32,721 nucleotides of DNA from Pseudonocardiales bacterium (GCA_003244255.1 QHCD01000057.1:1-32721); one strand, 5' to 3'. Shown: positions 18,848 to 27,014, counted from the first letter of the stretch. Program-made: numbers and translations. The notes: generated from the letters alone by a model not told the origin.

Positions 18848-19086
18848 CTCGGCCCGTCCTAATCTAGCCTAACAGAACCGTGGTGCGGATCGAATCACGT
18901 CCCACGCAAGACCCCGCGCTCGGCGTGGTGTGCACGCCGTCGCGGCCGAGAGTTCAGTCGACCACGATGCCCACGTGCTGCACGCGTTGAATAATCGTGC
19001 GCGCGATCATAGCTGCCGGGCGAGGGGGCGGTCAAGGGCGGGTTCGCCGCCACGGGCCGTTCGTCGGCGATCACGGTGCGCCAGAT
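18848..19086 (-). other. Right end of the island: promoter region without a gene
   Basis: No credible coding sequence is seen in these 239 bp. On the minus strand TAGGCT (18866-18871) could be a -10 element, with TTCGAT 17 bases upstream, placing transcription start about 12 nt before the MauE-like ATG. A CTCGGC/GCCGAG inverted pair lies near 18920-18950. Both calls are weak. Confidence 0.3.
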
Positions 19087-19207
19087 GGTGCTGACCGTCG
19101 TCCCCGAGCCCGCGGGCGGTCCGCGGGCCGAGGAACTCCGAGCCAGCGGTTATGCGGTCGCATCCCAGTCGTTCCTTGGCGTTCCCCACGGTGCCGACGA
19201 GCGCTGA
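19087..19207 (+). pseudogene. 3' relic of the GNAT-like gene
   Basis: The plus strand encodes VLTVVPEPAGGPRAEELRAS and continues to SFLGVPHGADER with a stop. This differs from the intact gene's tail at a few residues (I to V, D to G, W to S). No upstream GNAT coding sequence is present. It is the GNAT half of the duplicated junction. Confidence 0.9.
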
Positions 19208-19281
19208 TCCTGGTCAGCGGGAGGTGACGGCCAGCTTCGCGCTGAGGGCGACGAACGAGACGGCGAATACCCGACGTATGC
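19087..19281. repeat. Island-flanking direct repeat, right copy
   Basis: This is the partner of 14114-14308 at a constant offset of 4973 bp. It contains a GNAT 3' fragment and the intact 3' end of lysE. Similarity stops abruptly at GGTGCTG on the left and GTATGC on the right. Confidence 0.95.
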
Positions 19282-19825
19282 GGTTGACGATGCGCGGACG
19301 CGCGATGAGGTGATTCCGCGCCGCGCCGGCGAAGACGCCGTACAGCGCGAATACGACAAAGGTCATCAGCATGAACACCGCGCTCAGCATCAGCAGTCGA
19401 GGCGTCGCGTCCGAACCTCGACTGGGCACGAACTGCGGAAGAAGGGCAAAGAAGAAGATCGTCAGTTTCGGGTTGAGCAGGTTGACCAGCACCGCTGAGC
19501 CGACGACGCGCGGCACCGATTTCGGCGAGTCGCCCTCGCCGACCGCCAGCACGCCTTGCTCCCGCCAGGTCGACCACGCCATGTACAGCAGGTAAACCAC
19601 GCCCAGGAACTTGACGGCCTGAAATGCCACGCCGCTGGCGCGCAGGAGCGCCGCCGTCCCGGTGATCGCCGCTGCCAGGTGCGGAACGATGCCCAGGGTG
19701 CAGCCGAACGCGGCGACCAGGCTCGCCCGGGAGCCGCGCGATATGCCGGCAGCGATCGTGTATAGCGCTCCGGTGCCCGGTGTGGCCACGACGATCAGTG
19801 ACGTCAGCAGGAAGGCGACGCTCAT
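19214..19825 (-). CDS. LysE/RhtB-family amino-acid exporter
   Basis: Encodes 203 aa from ATG at 19825. The opening AFLLTSLIVVATPGTGALYT contains the LysE/RhtB signature (P-G-P/T region of TM1). It is followed by ISRGSRASLVAAFGCTLGIV, the VKFLGVVYLLYMAWSTWRE helix and the conserved VLVNLLNPKLTIFFFALLPQ near TM4. Six membrane helices are expected. The protein probably exports an amino acid or homoserine lactone-like compound; the substrate cannot be read from sequence. It is divergent from the hydrolase gene across 131 bp. Its 3' end is duplicated at the other side of the island; this copy is complete. Confidence 0.92.
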   Translation of the reverse strand: MSVAFLLTSLIVVATPGTGALYTIAAGISRGSRASLVAAFGCTLGIVPHLAAAITGTAALLRASGVAFQAVKFLGVVYLLYMAWSTWREQGVLAVGEGDSPKSVPRVVGSAVLVNLLNPKLTIFFFALLPQFVPSRGSDATPRLLMLSAVFMLMTFVVFALYGVFAGAARNHLIARPRIVNRIRRVFAVSFVALSAKLAVTSR

Positions 19826-19956
19826 CTAGCTGCCCCCAACGCCGGTGAGCGACCGAGGTTACGCCGCTCCGGTCGTGCGCAACCGCAGGGGCCCGGCACG
19901 CGACCACCGGCGGGCCCTCGGTCACGACCCCGCACGCAGCACGCGATAATGGGAAC

Positions 19957-20748
19957 GTGGGCAGGCATCTCGAACTCGACGGGCAACGGATCTATTACGA
20001 GGAGTACGGCGAGGGCGAGCCGCTCTTCCTTCTGCACGGTGGCATGGTCGGTGCAGACAGTTGGCACCTCCAGGTGCCCGCGCTCGAAGGCCGGTACCAC
20101 GTATTCGTGCCCGAGCGACGCGGTCATGGCCGAACACCGGACGTGCCCGGGCCCTACACGACGGAGAACATGACCGCGGAGACCGCGGCTGTGATCCAAG
20201 CGCTAGTCGACGCTCCCGCCCATGTGATCGGTTGGAGTGACGGCGCCTACGTCGCCGCATACCTCGCGCTCACAAGACCAGAACTTGTCGCCCGCCTCGT
20301 TCTGATCGGCCAGGCCTACGCGGCAGACGGCGAAACGGCGGCGGTTCGCAAGTTCACCTATTCTCCAGAAATTGCCGACTGGTTCCGCGAGGACTACGCG
20401 CGGCTCACCCCCGACGGCGCAGATCATTTCGACGTCGTATTCGACAAGGTCATGACACTATGGCGCAACCCTTTGGAGCTCACACTTAGCGACATGGCGC
20501 GGATCACCGCGCCGGCCTTGATCATGCAGGGCGACGACGACGACGTGCGCATCGAGTACAGCACCGCGCTCGCGCGCGCACTCCCGGAAGCGCAGCTCGC
20601 CGTCATTCCCGGCACCGGCCATGGCGCGCCCGTGCAGAAGACGGACCTCGTCAACCGGATGATCACCGATTTTCTTCAACCCGCCCAGCCCGAACGCCTG
20701 CTTGGCCTGGGCGCACTGCGCGACGGCAGCTCCCGGACCGGTCAATAG
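19957..20748 (+). CDS. Alpha/beta-fold hydrolase
   Basis: Encodes 263 aa from a GTG start. The oxyanion-hole motif LFLLHGGMVGADSWH is at residues 23-37. The nucleophile elbow is GWSDGAY (Ser94), the acid region is MQGDDDDVRIEYS and the catalytic histidine is in IPGTGHGAPVQK. The length and order fit small esterases/lipases and haloperoxidase-like hydrolases of the alpha/beta fold. It is cytosolic, with no signal peptide. The elbow G-W-S-D-G is common in actinobacterial members of unknown substrate. It is divergent from lysE, and no operon partner follows on the same strand. Confidence 0.92.
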   Translation: MGRHLELDGQRIYYEEYGEGEPLFLLHGGMVGADSWHLQVPALEGRYHVFVPERRGHGRTPDVPGPYTTENMTAETAAVIQALVDAPAHVIGWSDGAYVAAYLALTRPELVARLVLIGQAYAADGETAAVRKFTYSPEIADWFREDYARLTPDGADHFDVVFDKVMTLWRNPLELTLSDMARITAPALIMQGDDDDVRIEYSTALARALPEAQLAVIPGTGHGAPVQKTDLVNRMITDFLQPAQPERLLGLGALRDGSSRTGQ

Positions 20749-20790
20749 CCCCTGTCGGTGTCCGGAGCCGGATTGCCGAGTCCGTCTGCG

Positions 20791-21333
20791 CTACGGCGCG
20801 AGCCGGAGAGTGCTTACCTCGATCCGGCCCCCGTAGACGGTGTCGGCAATGGGCGCGGCGGGTGCGTTGACGAGGAACTCGAAATCGGCTCCGAGCACCA
20901 TTTGACGCCTCCAGATCACGCCCTCTGGACCTACCGCGTTCCGAATGGCGCTCTCGAAGCCGGAATAGGGCACTCCCGGCGGCTTGCCGATCCGCAATCT
21001 GAATCGGTCCCCGCTGGCCGGTTTCCCTGACACGAGCCCGTAGATCGAGCCGGCGCCGGCGCCAGCCTGCGTGGCAACGTCATCGTGGGGGGCCTTCCTC
21101 GGCCCGGTGACGGCGGCCGTGTTCAGTGTGCCGAGCGCAGTCCAGTCCTCGACGAGATACCAGTCCTCAAAAGCCGCACCAAGCGGCCCGGCCGCCACCC
21201 GCCAGGTCCACGATCCCTGAAAGCCCTCAGGCGGCGCCGTGGCGAGCACAGCATGAAACGCCACCACGCGGGCGCCGTACTCGGCCGTGTCCGCGCCGTC
21301 GATTGGCTGATGAACGAAGACATAGGCAAGCAT
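20791..21333 (-). CDS. Conserved-looking hypothetical protein
   Basis: Encodes 180 aa from ATG at 21333 (MLAYVFVHQPIDGADTAEYG). The pattern of a strand (YVFVHQP), a helix (EYGARVVAFHAVLA), aromatic-rich strands (GSWTWRVAAGP; FEDWYLVEDWTALG) and a later repeat of the same type (IWRRQMVLGADFEFLVNA) suggests a two-domain dimeric alpha/beta-barrel-like protein, but I do not recognise the family. There is no signal or membrane segment. A longer frame to 21510 runs into the tRNA-Thr gene and was rejected. It is a single-gene unit between the hydrolase and the tRNA. Confidence 0.7.
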   Translation of the reverse strand: MLAYVFVHQPIDGADTAEYGARVVAFHAVLATAPPEGFQGSWTWRVAAGPLGAAFEDWYLVEDWTALGTLNTAAVTGPRKAPHDDVATQAGAGAGSIYGLVSGKPASGDRFRLRIGKPPGVPYSGFESAIRNAVGPEGVIWRRQMVLGADFEFLVNAPAAPIADTVYGGRIEVSTLRLAP

Positions 21334-21471
21334 CGTGGACGAAGCCTGCCACGGCCCGCAGTCCTCCGCTCGCGCGCAGTGCGCCGCACCGTCGGCGATG
21401 TCGCAGAACGCCGTTGTTGCTCCGAAAACACCGTCCGGAGTCGCCGACCAGGCAGGTGACCCGTGACGTTG

Positions 21472-21547
21472 TGGAGCCGCCTTGGAGAATCGAACTCCAG
21501 ACCTGCTCATTACGAGTGAGCCGCTCTACCGACTGAGCTAAGGCGGC
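21472..21547 (-). tRNA. tRNA-Thr (anticodon CGT)
   Basis: The minus strand gives a complete 76-nt cloverleaf: acceptor GCCGCCT/AGGCGGC, D-arm GCTC-AGTCGGTA-GAGC, anticodon stem GCTCA/TGAGC around loop CTCGTAA (anticodon CGT, reads ACG), T-arm TGGAG-TTCGATT-CTCCA, discriminator T and an encoded CCA. Confidence 0.97.
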
Positions 21548-21687
21548 ATGCCGGTCGCCCGGCAGCCGGGCAAGTGTATCGGCTCGCGGGCGATCGCTTA
21601 CCCGAAGGCGCAGCGGCCGGGTGCCGGCTCAGAGACACCCCGCTGCTAGCCTCCGACACGGGGCCACGAGCGGGAGGGCCCACCATC

Positions 21688-21834
21688 GTGCGCGTCGGCT
21701 TCTTCGGAACCGAGAGCCCGCCCAGCGCGCTACTCCACCTGGCCGACGTCCTGATCGTGTGCAACGCAACGGCGTGCTGGCATGAGGAGCACGCCGCGAA
21801 CGGCACCGTCGAACGGGTGCCGGCAGGCATCTGA
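21688..21834 (+). CDS. Possible small protein
   Basis: A 48-aa frame starts at GTG 21688 with GGGAGGG about 10 bases upstream, encoding MRVGFFGTESPPSALLHLAD, then VLIVCNATACWHEEHAANG. It has two cysteines and no clear family. It lies between tRNA-Thr and the small membrane protein gene on the same strand as the latter. The good ribosome site and the strand-helix pattern make it plausible, but its shortness leaves it uncertain. Confidence 0.35.
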   Translation: MRVGFFGTESPPSALLHLADVLIVCNATACWHEEHAANGTVERVPAGI

Positions 21835-21876
21835 GACGCTGGCGACCGACGGACCGCGAAGGAGCGAGGAGGCGCT

Positions 21877-22080
21877 ATGGCAGCGCGACGTAAGCCGAGC
21901 AAGCTGGTCCTCGCGGCGATCGCGACGGCACACCTGACCATCACGGCGCTGACGTGGCGGGATCTGCGAAACCGGCCGGCCCAGAGCGTTCGAGGGAGCA
22001 AGTCGATCTGGCGCGCGGCGAGCGCCGCGAACACGATGGGTTCGGCCGCGTACTGGCTCGGTGGCCGGCGCCGGCGGTGA
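21877..22080 (+). CDS. Small membrane-associated protein
   Basis: Encodes 67 aa with an excellent ribosome site (GGAGCGAGGAGG before ATG 21877). A basic start (MAARRKPSK) is followed by one hydrophobic helix (LVLAAIATAHLTITALTW), then RDLRNRPAQSVRGSKSIWRA and a second short apolar segment, NTMGSAAYWLGGR. This arrangement resembles PLDc_N-like small membrane proteins common in actinobacteria, for which no function is established. It ends 16 bp before the deacylase start and is probably co-transcribed with it. Confidence 0.72.
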   Translation: MAARRKPSKLVLAAIATAHLTITALTWRDLRNRPAQSVRGSKSIWRAASAANTMGSAAYWLGGRRRR

Positions 22081-22096
22081 TCGACCGCGACGCGAG

Positions 22097-23701
22097 ATGA
22101 CCGAGCACTCGAGCACCGGTTCGTGGGTGATCCGGGGCGGGCTCGTCGCCGACGGCAGCGGTGGCGAGCCACGCGCGAACGACGTCGTCGTGGAGAACGG
22201 CACGATCGCCGCGGTCGAACCGCCCGGACGGCTCGGCCACGACCGGCTGCCGATCCTCGACGTCAGCAAACTCGTCGTCGCCCCGGGCTTCATCGACGTG
22301 CACTCCCACGCCGACAACGCGCCGTTGCTCGCCGAGGACGACACCACCAAGATCCTGCAGGGGGTGACCACCGAGGTCGTCGGCAACTGCGGGTTCAGTC
22401 TCGCGCCGTCGATGGGCGAGCACGCAGCCGAACTGGCGGATCTGCTGGGACGGCTGTTCCCGATCGAGGAGGTCAGCTGGCGCGGCATCGAGAGCCTGTG
22501 GACGGCGACCGACTCCGCCGGCTACGTCACGAACTACGCGCCGCTGGTCGGCCACGGAACGCTGCGCATCGCCGCCATGGGAATGCAGGACCGCTCGCCA
22601 AGCCCGGCCGAACTCGACGTCATGACCTCGCTGCTGGACGAATGCCTGGACGCCGGCGCATTCGGCTTCTCCAGCGGCCTGATCTATCCGCCCGGCATGT
22701 TCGCGCACACGCCGGAACTGGTGCGCCTGGCCGGGCGCCTGCGCGACGGCCGGCTCTATGCCACCCACCTGCGCAACGAGGGCGCCCGGCTGCTCGAGAG
22801 CATTGATGAGGCGCTGACGATAGGCCGCGGCGCATCGTGCCGGGTGCAGGTCTCGCACCTGAAATCGGCCGGAAGACCCAACTGGGGCGGCGTCGATCGC
22901 GCCCTCGAGACACTGCGCGACGCGCGCGCACACGGGGTCGACGCCGGCCAGGACGTCTACCCCTACGACGCGTCGTCGACGATGCTCACCTCCTGCCTGC
23001 CGTCGTGGTTCCAGGACGGCGGCGGCCCCGCGGTGCTCGCGCGACTCGCCGACCCCTCGTCGTTGCGCGCGGCTCGGGCCGAGATTGAAGGCGACCCGCG
23101 GGGCGGGTTCGAGAACCAGGTCAACGGCGCCGGATACGACGGCATCCTGATCGCGAGCACCGCGAGCCATCGCCACGAGGGCCGGACCTTGACCGAAATC
23201 GCCGAGACCCTAGGCGTTTCGCCGTTCGACGCGATGGTCACGGTGTTGCGCGACGAGGCGCTTCGGGTCTCGATGGTGCTGTTCTCGATGACGGAACGGG
23301 ACGTCGAGGCGGTGCTGGCCGATCCCGCTACCATGATCGGCTCCGACGGCCTGCCGCCGGGCGTCGGCGGCAGGGCACACCCGCGGCTCTACGGCACCTT
23401 CCCGCGCGTGCTCGGCCGCTTCGTGCGCGATCGCGGCCTGCTCGGCCTTGGCGAGGCGGTGGCGAAGATGACCAGCCTGCCCGCGCAAACGTTTGGTCTG
23501 CGCCGACGCGGCCGCGTCGACCCCGGCTTCATTGCCGACCTCGTCGCGTTCGACCCGGACACCGTTTCCGACGTCGGCAGCTACGCCGATCCGGTGCACA
23601 GCCCGACGGGCATCTCGTGGGTCATGCAGGCAGGCCACGTCGTCGTGCGCGACGGCGAGTGGTCCGGGCTCCGTCTCGGCGCGCGCCTCACCCCGGGCTG
23701 A
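22097..23701 (+). CDS. N-acyl-D-amino-acid deacylase (D-aminoacylase) family amidohydrolase
   Basis: Encodes 534 aa from ATG at 22097. The amidohydrolase beta-sandwich start (WVIRGGLVADGSGGEPRAND) leads into the metal-binding APGFIDVHSHADN. The cysteine of VVGNCGFS is the typical D-aminoacylase bridging ligand. Further conserved stretches are YATHLRNEG, CRVQVSHLKSAGRPNWG, the Asp-containing MIGSDGLPP and the closing PGFIADLVAFDPDTV. The enzyme family hydrolyses N-acyl-D-amino acids and related amides in the cytoplasm. Substrate stereochemistry cannot be read here. The ATG has a weak ribosome site; an upstream GTG at 22061 is an alternative but overlaps the preceding gene. A palindromic repeat follows 59 bp after the stop. 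Confidence 0.93.
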   Translation: MTEHSSTGSWVIRGGLVADGSGGEPRANDVVVENGTIAAVEPPGRLGHDRLPILDVSKLVVAPGFIDVHSHADNAPLLAEDDTTKILQGVTTEVVGNCGFSLAPSMGEHAAELADLLGRLFPIEEVSWRGIESLWTATDSAGYVTNYAPLVGHGTLRIAAMGMQDRSPSPAELDVMTSLLDECLDAGAFGFSSGLIYPPGMFAHTPELVRLAGRLRDGRLYATHLRNEGARLLESIDEALTIGRGASCRVQVSHLKSAGRPNWGGVDRALETLRDARAHGVDAGQDVYPYDASSTMLTSCLPSWFQDGGGPAVLARLADPSSLRAARAEIEGDPRGGFENQVNGAGYDGILIASTASHRHEGRTLTEIAETLGVSPFDAMVTVLRDEALRVSMVLFSMTERDVEAVLADPATMIGSDGLPPGVGGRAHPRLYGTFPRVLGRFVRDRGLLGLGEAVAKMTSLPAQTFGLRRRGRVDPGFIADLVAFDPDTVSDVGSYADPVHSPTGISWVMQAGHVVVRDGEWSGLRLGARLTPG

Positions 23702-23759
23702 CGAGCGGCCGGTGACAGCCGCCGAGATCGCCGTGCACCCAGCGGTCGCCCGGCACGGT

Positions 23760-23823
23760 CGCCGAGATCCGGATATGCCACGTGTGGAACCCCACCTTGC
23801 GGTGGCAAGTCCGGATCTCGGCG
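23760..23823. repeat. 64-bp palindromic repeat with CGCCGAG ends, copy 2
   Basis: The left arm starts CGCCGAGATCCGGA and the right arm ends TCCGGATCTCGGCG; a 16-bp centre separates arms of 24 bp with a few mismatches. It shares ends and most arm sequence with copy 1 at 4408-4481. It lies between the convergent deacylase and PSP1-domain genes, where it could also terminate transcription from both sides. Confidence 0.8.
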
Positions 23824-23910
23824 AGAGGGGCCGGGGCGGCGAGCGCGCCGTGCGCCCGGCCGGACGGGCAACCGACCGGTCCCGGCCCGCGAGCCGGTGC
23901 GTCTTCGCAG

Positions 23911-24771
23911 TCACGACAGGGGCGGCGGCTGGTCCACGTTGGTGGGGCCCGACCTCGGGCTCGCGTCGTATGCCTGCCGCGAACCGCAGACGCTTGCCTT
24001 CGTGCACACGCAGCGGCGGCCGCCGTCGTTGAGCCGGACGACGACGGACTCGCTCGGCACGTTGTGCCCGACGACGGTGCCCGTGCCTTCAGGGCTGTCG
24101 ACAGTCGAGCCGACGGCGGGCGCCGATGCCGTAAACTCCTGGTACAGCGGATGTTCGTACTTGAGGCAGCACATCAGCCGGCCGCACGCGCCGGAGATCC
24201 GCATCGGGTTCAGCGGCAGATCCTGGTCCTTCGCCATCCGGATCGACACCGGCTCGAAGTCCTTGAGGAAGGTGGCGCAGCACAGGTCGCGGCCGCACGA
24301 CCCTATTCCGCCCTGCGCGCGCGCCTCGTCCCGAGCCGAGATCTGACGCAGCTCCACCCGGCACCGCAGCGTCGCGCCGAGGTCGCGTACAAGCGCACGA
24401 AAGTCGACGCGGTTCGGGGCGGAGAAGTAGATCGTGGTGCGGTCGCCCTCGGGCAGGTGGTCGACGCCGACGACCTTCATCGGCAGGTCGTGCTCGCGGA
24501 TCAGGGTCTTCGCGACCACCTTCGCCTCGGCGTTACGACGACGCACGACCGCGTCCCGCTCCAGCGCCGTGGCATCGGCTATACCGACCAGGCGCTGGAG
24601 GCCGCCGATCTCCTCGCCGACCCACTGCGGCGACCACACGCACTCCGCCACCTCGGCACCGTCGTCGGTGGGCACCAGCACCTTCTCGCCCACTTTCGGC
24701 GACAGACCACCGGGGTCGTAGTAGTACAGCCGCCCGTAGCGGGTGAAGCTGACCGCGCAGACCATGCCCAC
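23911..24771 (-). CDS. PSP1 domain-containing protein (RicT/YaaT-like)
   Basis: Encodes 286 aa from GTG at 24771; an ATG two codons later is equally possible. The PSP1 domain spans roughly residues 60-150 (RNAEAKVVAKTLIREHDLPM; TIYFSAPNRVDFRALVRDLG). It is followed by the diagnostic cysteine block GSCGRDLCCATFLKDFEPVS, KDQDLPLNPMRISGACGRLM and CCLKYE, which in Bacillus RicT takes part in an Fe-S-dependent complex tuning RNase Y and phosphorelay. In actinobacteria the role is not established. The position next to holB and tmk is a conserved arrangement. The Pro/Ser-rich tail is variable. Confidence 0.93.
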   Translation of the reverse strand: MGMVCAVSFTRYGRLYYYDPGGLSPKVGEKVLVPTDDGAEVAECVWSPQWVGEEIGGLQRLVGIADATALERDAVVRRRNAEAKVVAKTLIREHDLPMKVVGVDHLPEGDRTTIYFSAPNRVDFRALVRDLGATLRCRVELRQISARDEARAQGGIGSCGRDLCCATFLKDFEPVSIRMAKDQDLPLNPMRISGACGRLMCCLKYEHPLYQEFTASAPAVGSTVDSPEGTGTVVGHNVPSESVVVRLNDGGRRCVCTKASVCGSRQAYDASPRSGPTNVDQPPPLS

Positions 24772-24781
24772 GCGATCGAGC

Positions 24782-25258
24782 CTAGGGCTCCCGATCCGTT
24801 GACACGACCGCGACCGCTCGTCTCGACCAGGCCACGCCCGTTCCGAAGGCGGCAGCGACGGCGGCGGCGCCCTCGGCGATGGCGCTCACCGTCTTCTTCA
24901 GGTACCACAGCGGCTCGTACATGTTCGGGATAGGGCCCAGGGTGCCGACGTTCTGGTAGCGGTAGAGCAGCACGCCGCCGAGCGCGCTCGCGGCGACCAT
25001 GAAGGCGAGGGCGTAGGCCGCGCGGTGGCCGCTGATGAACACCATCAGCGCCGCGAACGACGCCACCCCCGCCTCGATCAGGAACAGCTTGTCCTGGTGC
25101 AGGCTGCCGCTCGGGTTGTGGCTGTACCTGCCGGCGACGTCGACGTGCACGTAGGCGTCGACGGCGAGGCCGGCGGCGACGATCAGCCGCGCGAGGATCT
25201 CAGCGGCGCGGCGACCGGCGCTGGGCCGGACGGCCGCGGGAACGGCCGCGGCGGTCAT
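24782..25258 (-). CDS. Four-helix membrane protein of unknown function
   Basis: Encodes 158 aa from ATG at 25258, whose start directly abuts the TAG of the cupredoxin gene (TAGATG), so the two are translationally coupled. Four hydrophobic segments are visible (ILARLIVAAGLAVDAYVHVD; LFLIEAGVASFAALMVFISG; YALAFMVAASALGGVLLYRY; KKTVSAIAEGAAAVAAAF). Residues YVHVDVAGRYSHNPSGSLHQ contain several histidines that could face the outside. I recognise no named family, but pairing with a copper-binding lipoprotein suggests a shared extracytoplasmic metal or redox role. Confidence 0.8.
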   Translation of the reverse strand: MTAAAVPAAVRPSAGRRAAEILARLIVAAGLAVDAYVHVDVAGRYSHNPSGSLHQDKLFLIEAGVASFAALMVFISGHRAAYALAFMVAASALGGVLLYRYQNVGTLGPIPNMYEPLWYLKKTVSAIAEGAAAVAAAFGTGVAWSRRAVAVVSTDREP

Positions 25259-25774
25259 CTACTTCACCACCAGAGTGCCGGTCATGTACGGATGGAACTT
25301 GCAGTAGACGGAGTAGCTGCCCGCCTTCGGCGCGGTGAGTGTCGCGCTGGACTTGGCCTTGACGGTGACGTCGAATGCATTGCCCTTGTCGCTGAAAGTG
25401 TGGTCGGTGCTGTCCTGGTTGGTGACGGTGATCTTAGCACCGGCCTGGACCGAAGCGGGGAGCTGGAACTTGAAGTTGTTGATCGTCACGGTGTCAGGCG
25501 ACGACGTCGACGAGCCACCCGACGTGGACGGCTTCGCGGACGGCGCACTCGACGTGCCACCTTTCGACGACGGCATCGACATGCTCATCGACGGCGACGT
25601 GGCCGCAGTGGTGGCGGCCGACTTCCCCCCAGAAGCGGGCCCGGAAGTGGGTGCAGGCGCGCCCGCCGAGGTCGGCGGAGTTGTACCGCCCTTGGACGAC
25701 GATCCGCAGGCCGCCACCGCGAGCAGGGTGAGCCCGACCACGCCCGCGAGGAGCGCACTGCGCAGCTTCTTCAT
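25259..25774 (-). CDS. Cupredoxin-domain lipoprotein
   Basis: Encodes 171 aa. The signal peptide MKKLRSALLAGVVGLTLLAV ends in lipobox AVAAC, so Cys23 is lipidated. A ~75-residue Ser/Thr/Gly/Pro linker contains the methionine-rich SPSMSMSMPSS, a possible extra copper site. The C-terminal ~80 residues form a plastocyanin-like domain: TVTINNFKFQLPASVQAGAK, the first His ligand in STDHTFSD, and the Cys-His-Met cluster YCKFHPYMTG. It is expected to bind one type-1 copper on the outer membrane face and transfer electrons or hold copper. It is the first gene of a pair with the membrane protein at 24782, 13 bp after holB. Confidence 0.93.
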   Translation of the reverse strand: MKKLRSALLAGVVGLTLLAVAACGSSSKGGTTPPTSAGAPAPTSGPASGGKSAATTAATSPSMSMSMPSSKGGTSSAPSAKPSTSGGSSTSSPDTVTINNFKFQLPASVQAGAKITVTNQDSTDHTFSDKGNAFDVTVKAKSSATLTAPKAGSYSVYCKFHPYMTGTLVVK

Positions 25775-25787
25775 GCTCGACGTACGG

Positions 25788-27014
25788 CTAGTGCCCTAGT
25801 GAAGGTTCACTCACCGAGGGTAACCGCAATTGCGCGGTCATCGCCTCGACAGCGATCCGCGGCTTGACGTTCAGCTCCAGGGCCTCCCGGGCGCCAAGCA
25901 CCGCATCGAGCCTGCGGAGGGCGCCCTCGGCGCTCAGCACGCTCGCCAGCCGGGCGATATCGCCACTGACATCGGGGTGGGCGAGCGCCACGCCGGCGTG
26001 CGCCTGGTGCACGAGCACGTCACGGAAGAACGCGGCCAGATCGACGAGCGCCCGGTCCAGCGCATCGCGCGCCGTGCGGGTCGCGCGGGATTTCTGCCGC
26101 CGCTCCAGGTCCTTCAGCGCGCCGGCACCGCCACGCACCCATGCTGAGGTGCCCCGGCCGGTCGCGCCCGCTCCGAGCGACTGCGCGAGCGCAGCGCGTT
26201 CCGGCTCGTCGAGCGAGGCCGAGCGCGCCGCGGCGTCCTGCTCGGCCGCGCGAACCAGGTCGTCGGCCGCGGCCAGGCAACGGTCGAGCCGGGTCAGCGC
26301 CGCAGGCACAGCGAGCACTGCCCGCCGCCGATCGCGCGCATCGGCATCACGGGCCAGCCACCGAGCTCGGCCGACATGACCCTGTGCGGCCTTCGCTGCC
26401 CACTCGGCGTCGGCGGGATCGATGCCGTCACGCCGCACCAGCACCTCGGCGACCGCCTGCGCCGAGGGCGTCCGCAGGCTCACCACCCGGCAGCGGGACC
26501 GGATCGTCACCGACACGTCGTCGGGATGCGTCGACGGCGCGCAGAGCAGGAACACCGTCCGCGACGGCGGCTCCTCGATCGCCTTCAGCAGGGCGTTTGC
26601 GGCCGATTCGGTGAGCCGGTCGGCATCCTCGATGACCACTACCTGCCAACGTCTGGATGTCGGGACCCGCCCCGCCGTCAACACGATCTGGCGCATGTCC
26701 TGCACGGCGATGGACAGCCCGCTCGGTACGACCAGGTGCACGTCGGGATGGGTGCCTGCCCGGACGGTGTGGCAGGCGGCGCAGTGCCCGCAGCCCCGCT
26801 CATCGGCGGGGTCGGGCCTGCACTCCAACGCAGCGGCGAATGCACGCGCGGCCACCGACCGTCCCGAACCCGGCGGTCCGGTGAACAGCCAGGCGTGTGT
26901 CATCGCGCCCTGCGCGACCGGCCGGCCGGCCACCACGTCGGCCGCCGCGGCGGCCGCCTCCCGCAGCGTCGCCACGGCGGTGGGCTGGCCGACGACGTCG
27001 TCCCAGACGCTCAC
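25788..27014 (-). CDS. holB: DNA polymerase III delta' subunit
   Basis: Encodes 408 aa from GTG at 27014, overlapping tmk by 4 bp (GTGA). The opening SVWDDVVGQPTAVATLREA is typical. A P-loop-like GPPGSGRS (residues 46-53) has Arg in place of the catalytic Lys, as expected for the non-hydrolysing delta'. The zinc module has Cys at about 65, 75, 78 and 81 (ERGCGHCAACH). Then come VVVIEDADRLTESAANALLK and the SRC-type motif VTIRSRCRVVSL. It is part of the clamp-loader complex that places the sliding clamp on DNA. Coupling to tmk is standard in many bacteria. Confidence 0.96.
   Translation of the reverse strand: MSVWDDVVGQPTAVATLREAAAAAADVVAGRPVAQGAMTHAWLFTGPPGSGRSVAARAFAAALECRPDPADERGCGHCAACHTVRAGTHPDVHLVVPSGLSIAVQDMRQIVLTAGRVPTSRRWQVVVIEDADRLTESAANALLKAIEEPPSRTVFLLCAPSTHPDDVSVTIRSRCRVVSLRTPSAQAVAEVLVRRDGIDPADAEWAAKAAQGHVGRARWLARDADARDRRRAVLAVPAALTRLDRCLAAADDLVRAAEQDAAARSASLDEPERAALAQSLGAGATGRGTSAWVRGGAGALKDLERRQKSRATRTARDALDRALVDLAAFFRDVLVHQAHAGVALAHPDVSGDIARLASVLSAEGALRRLDAVLGAREALELNVKPRIAVEAMTAQLRLPSVSEPSLGH

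Larger units (their letters stand above)
14309..19086. mobile_element. Genomic island flanked by 195-bp direct repeats
   Basis: About 4.8 kb of DNA lies between two copies of the same GNAT/lysE convergent junction. Without one repeat copy plus the insert, the GNAT-like gene and lysE would be convergent with stop codons 6 bp apart, so the region is inferred to be an insertion. All four genes are on the minus strand: MauE-like protein, thioredoxin-like protein, ten-Cys Tat peptide and FtsX-type permease. The stretch around 17400-18350 looks less GC-rich than the flanks. No integrase, transposase or relaxase is present, so entry by homologous recombination is more likely than by a self-mobile element. 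Confidence 0.75.

Noticed and set aside
18920..18950. CTCGGC...GCCGAG as a fourth member of the 64-bp palindrome family
   Set aside because: The arms pair for only 6 bp, the spacing is far from 64 bp, and the orientation is opposite to the CGCCGAG...CTCGGCG order.
21472..22080. tRNA-Thr as an integration site for a mobile element
   Set aside because: No repeated tRNA 3' end, integrase or compositional change was seen next to it.
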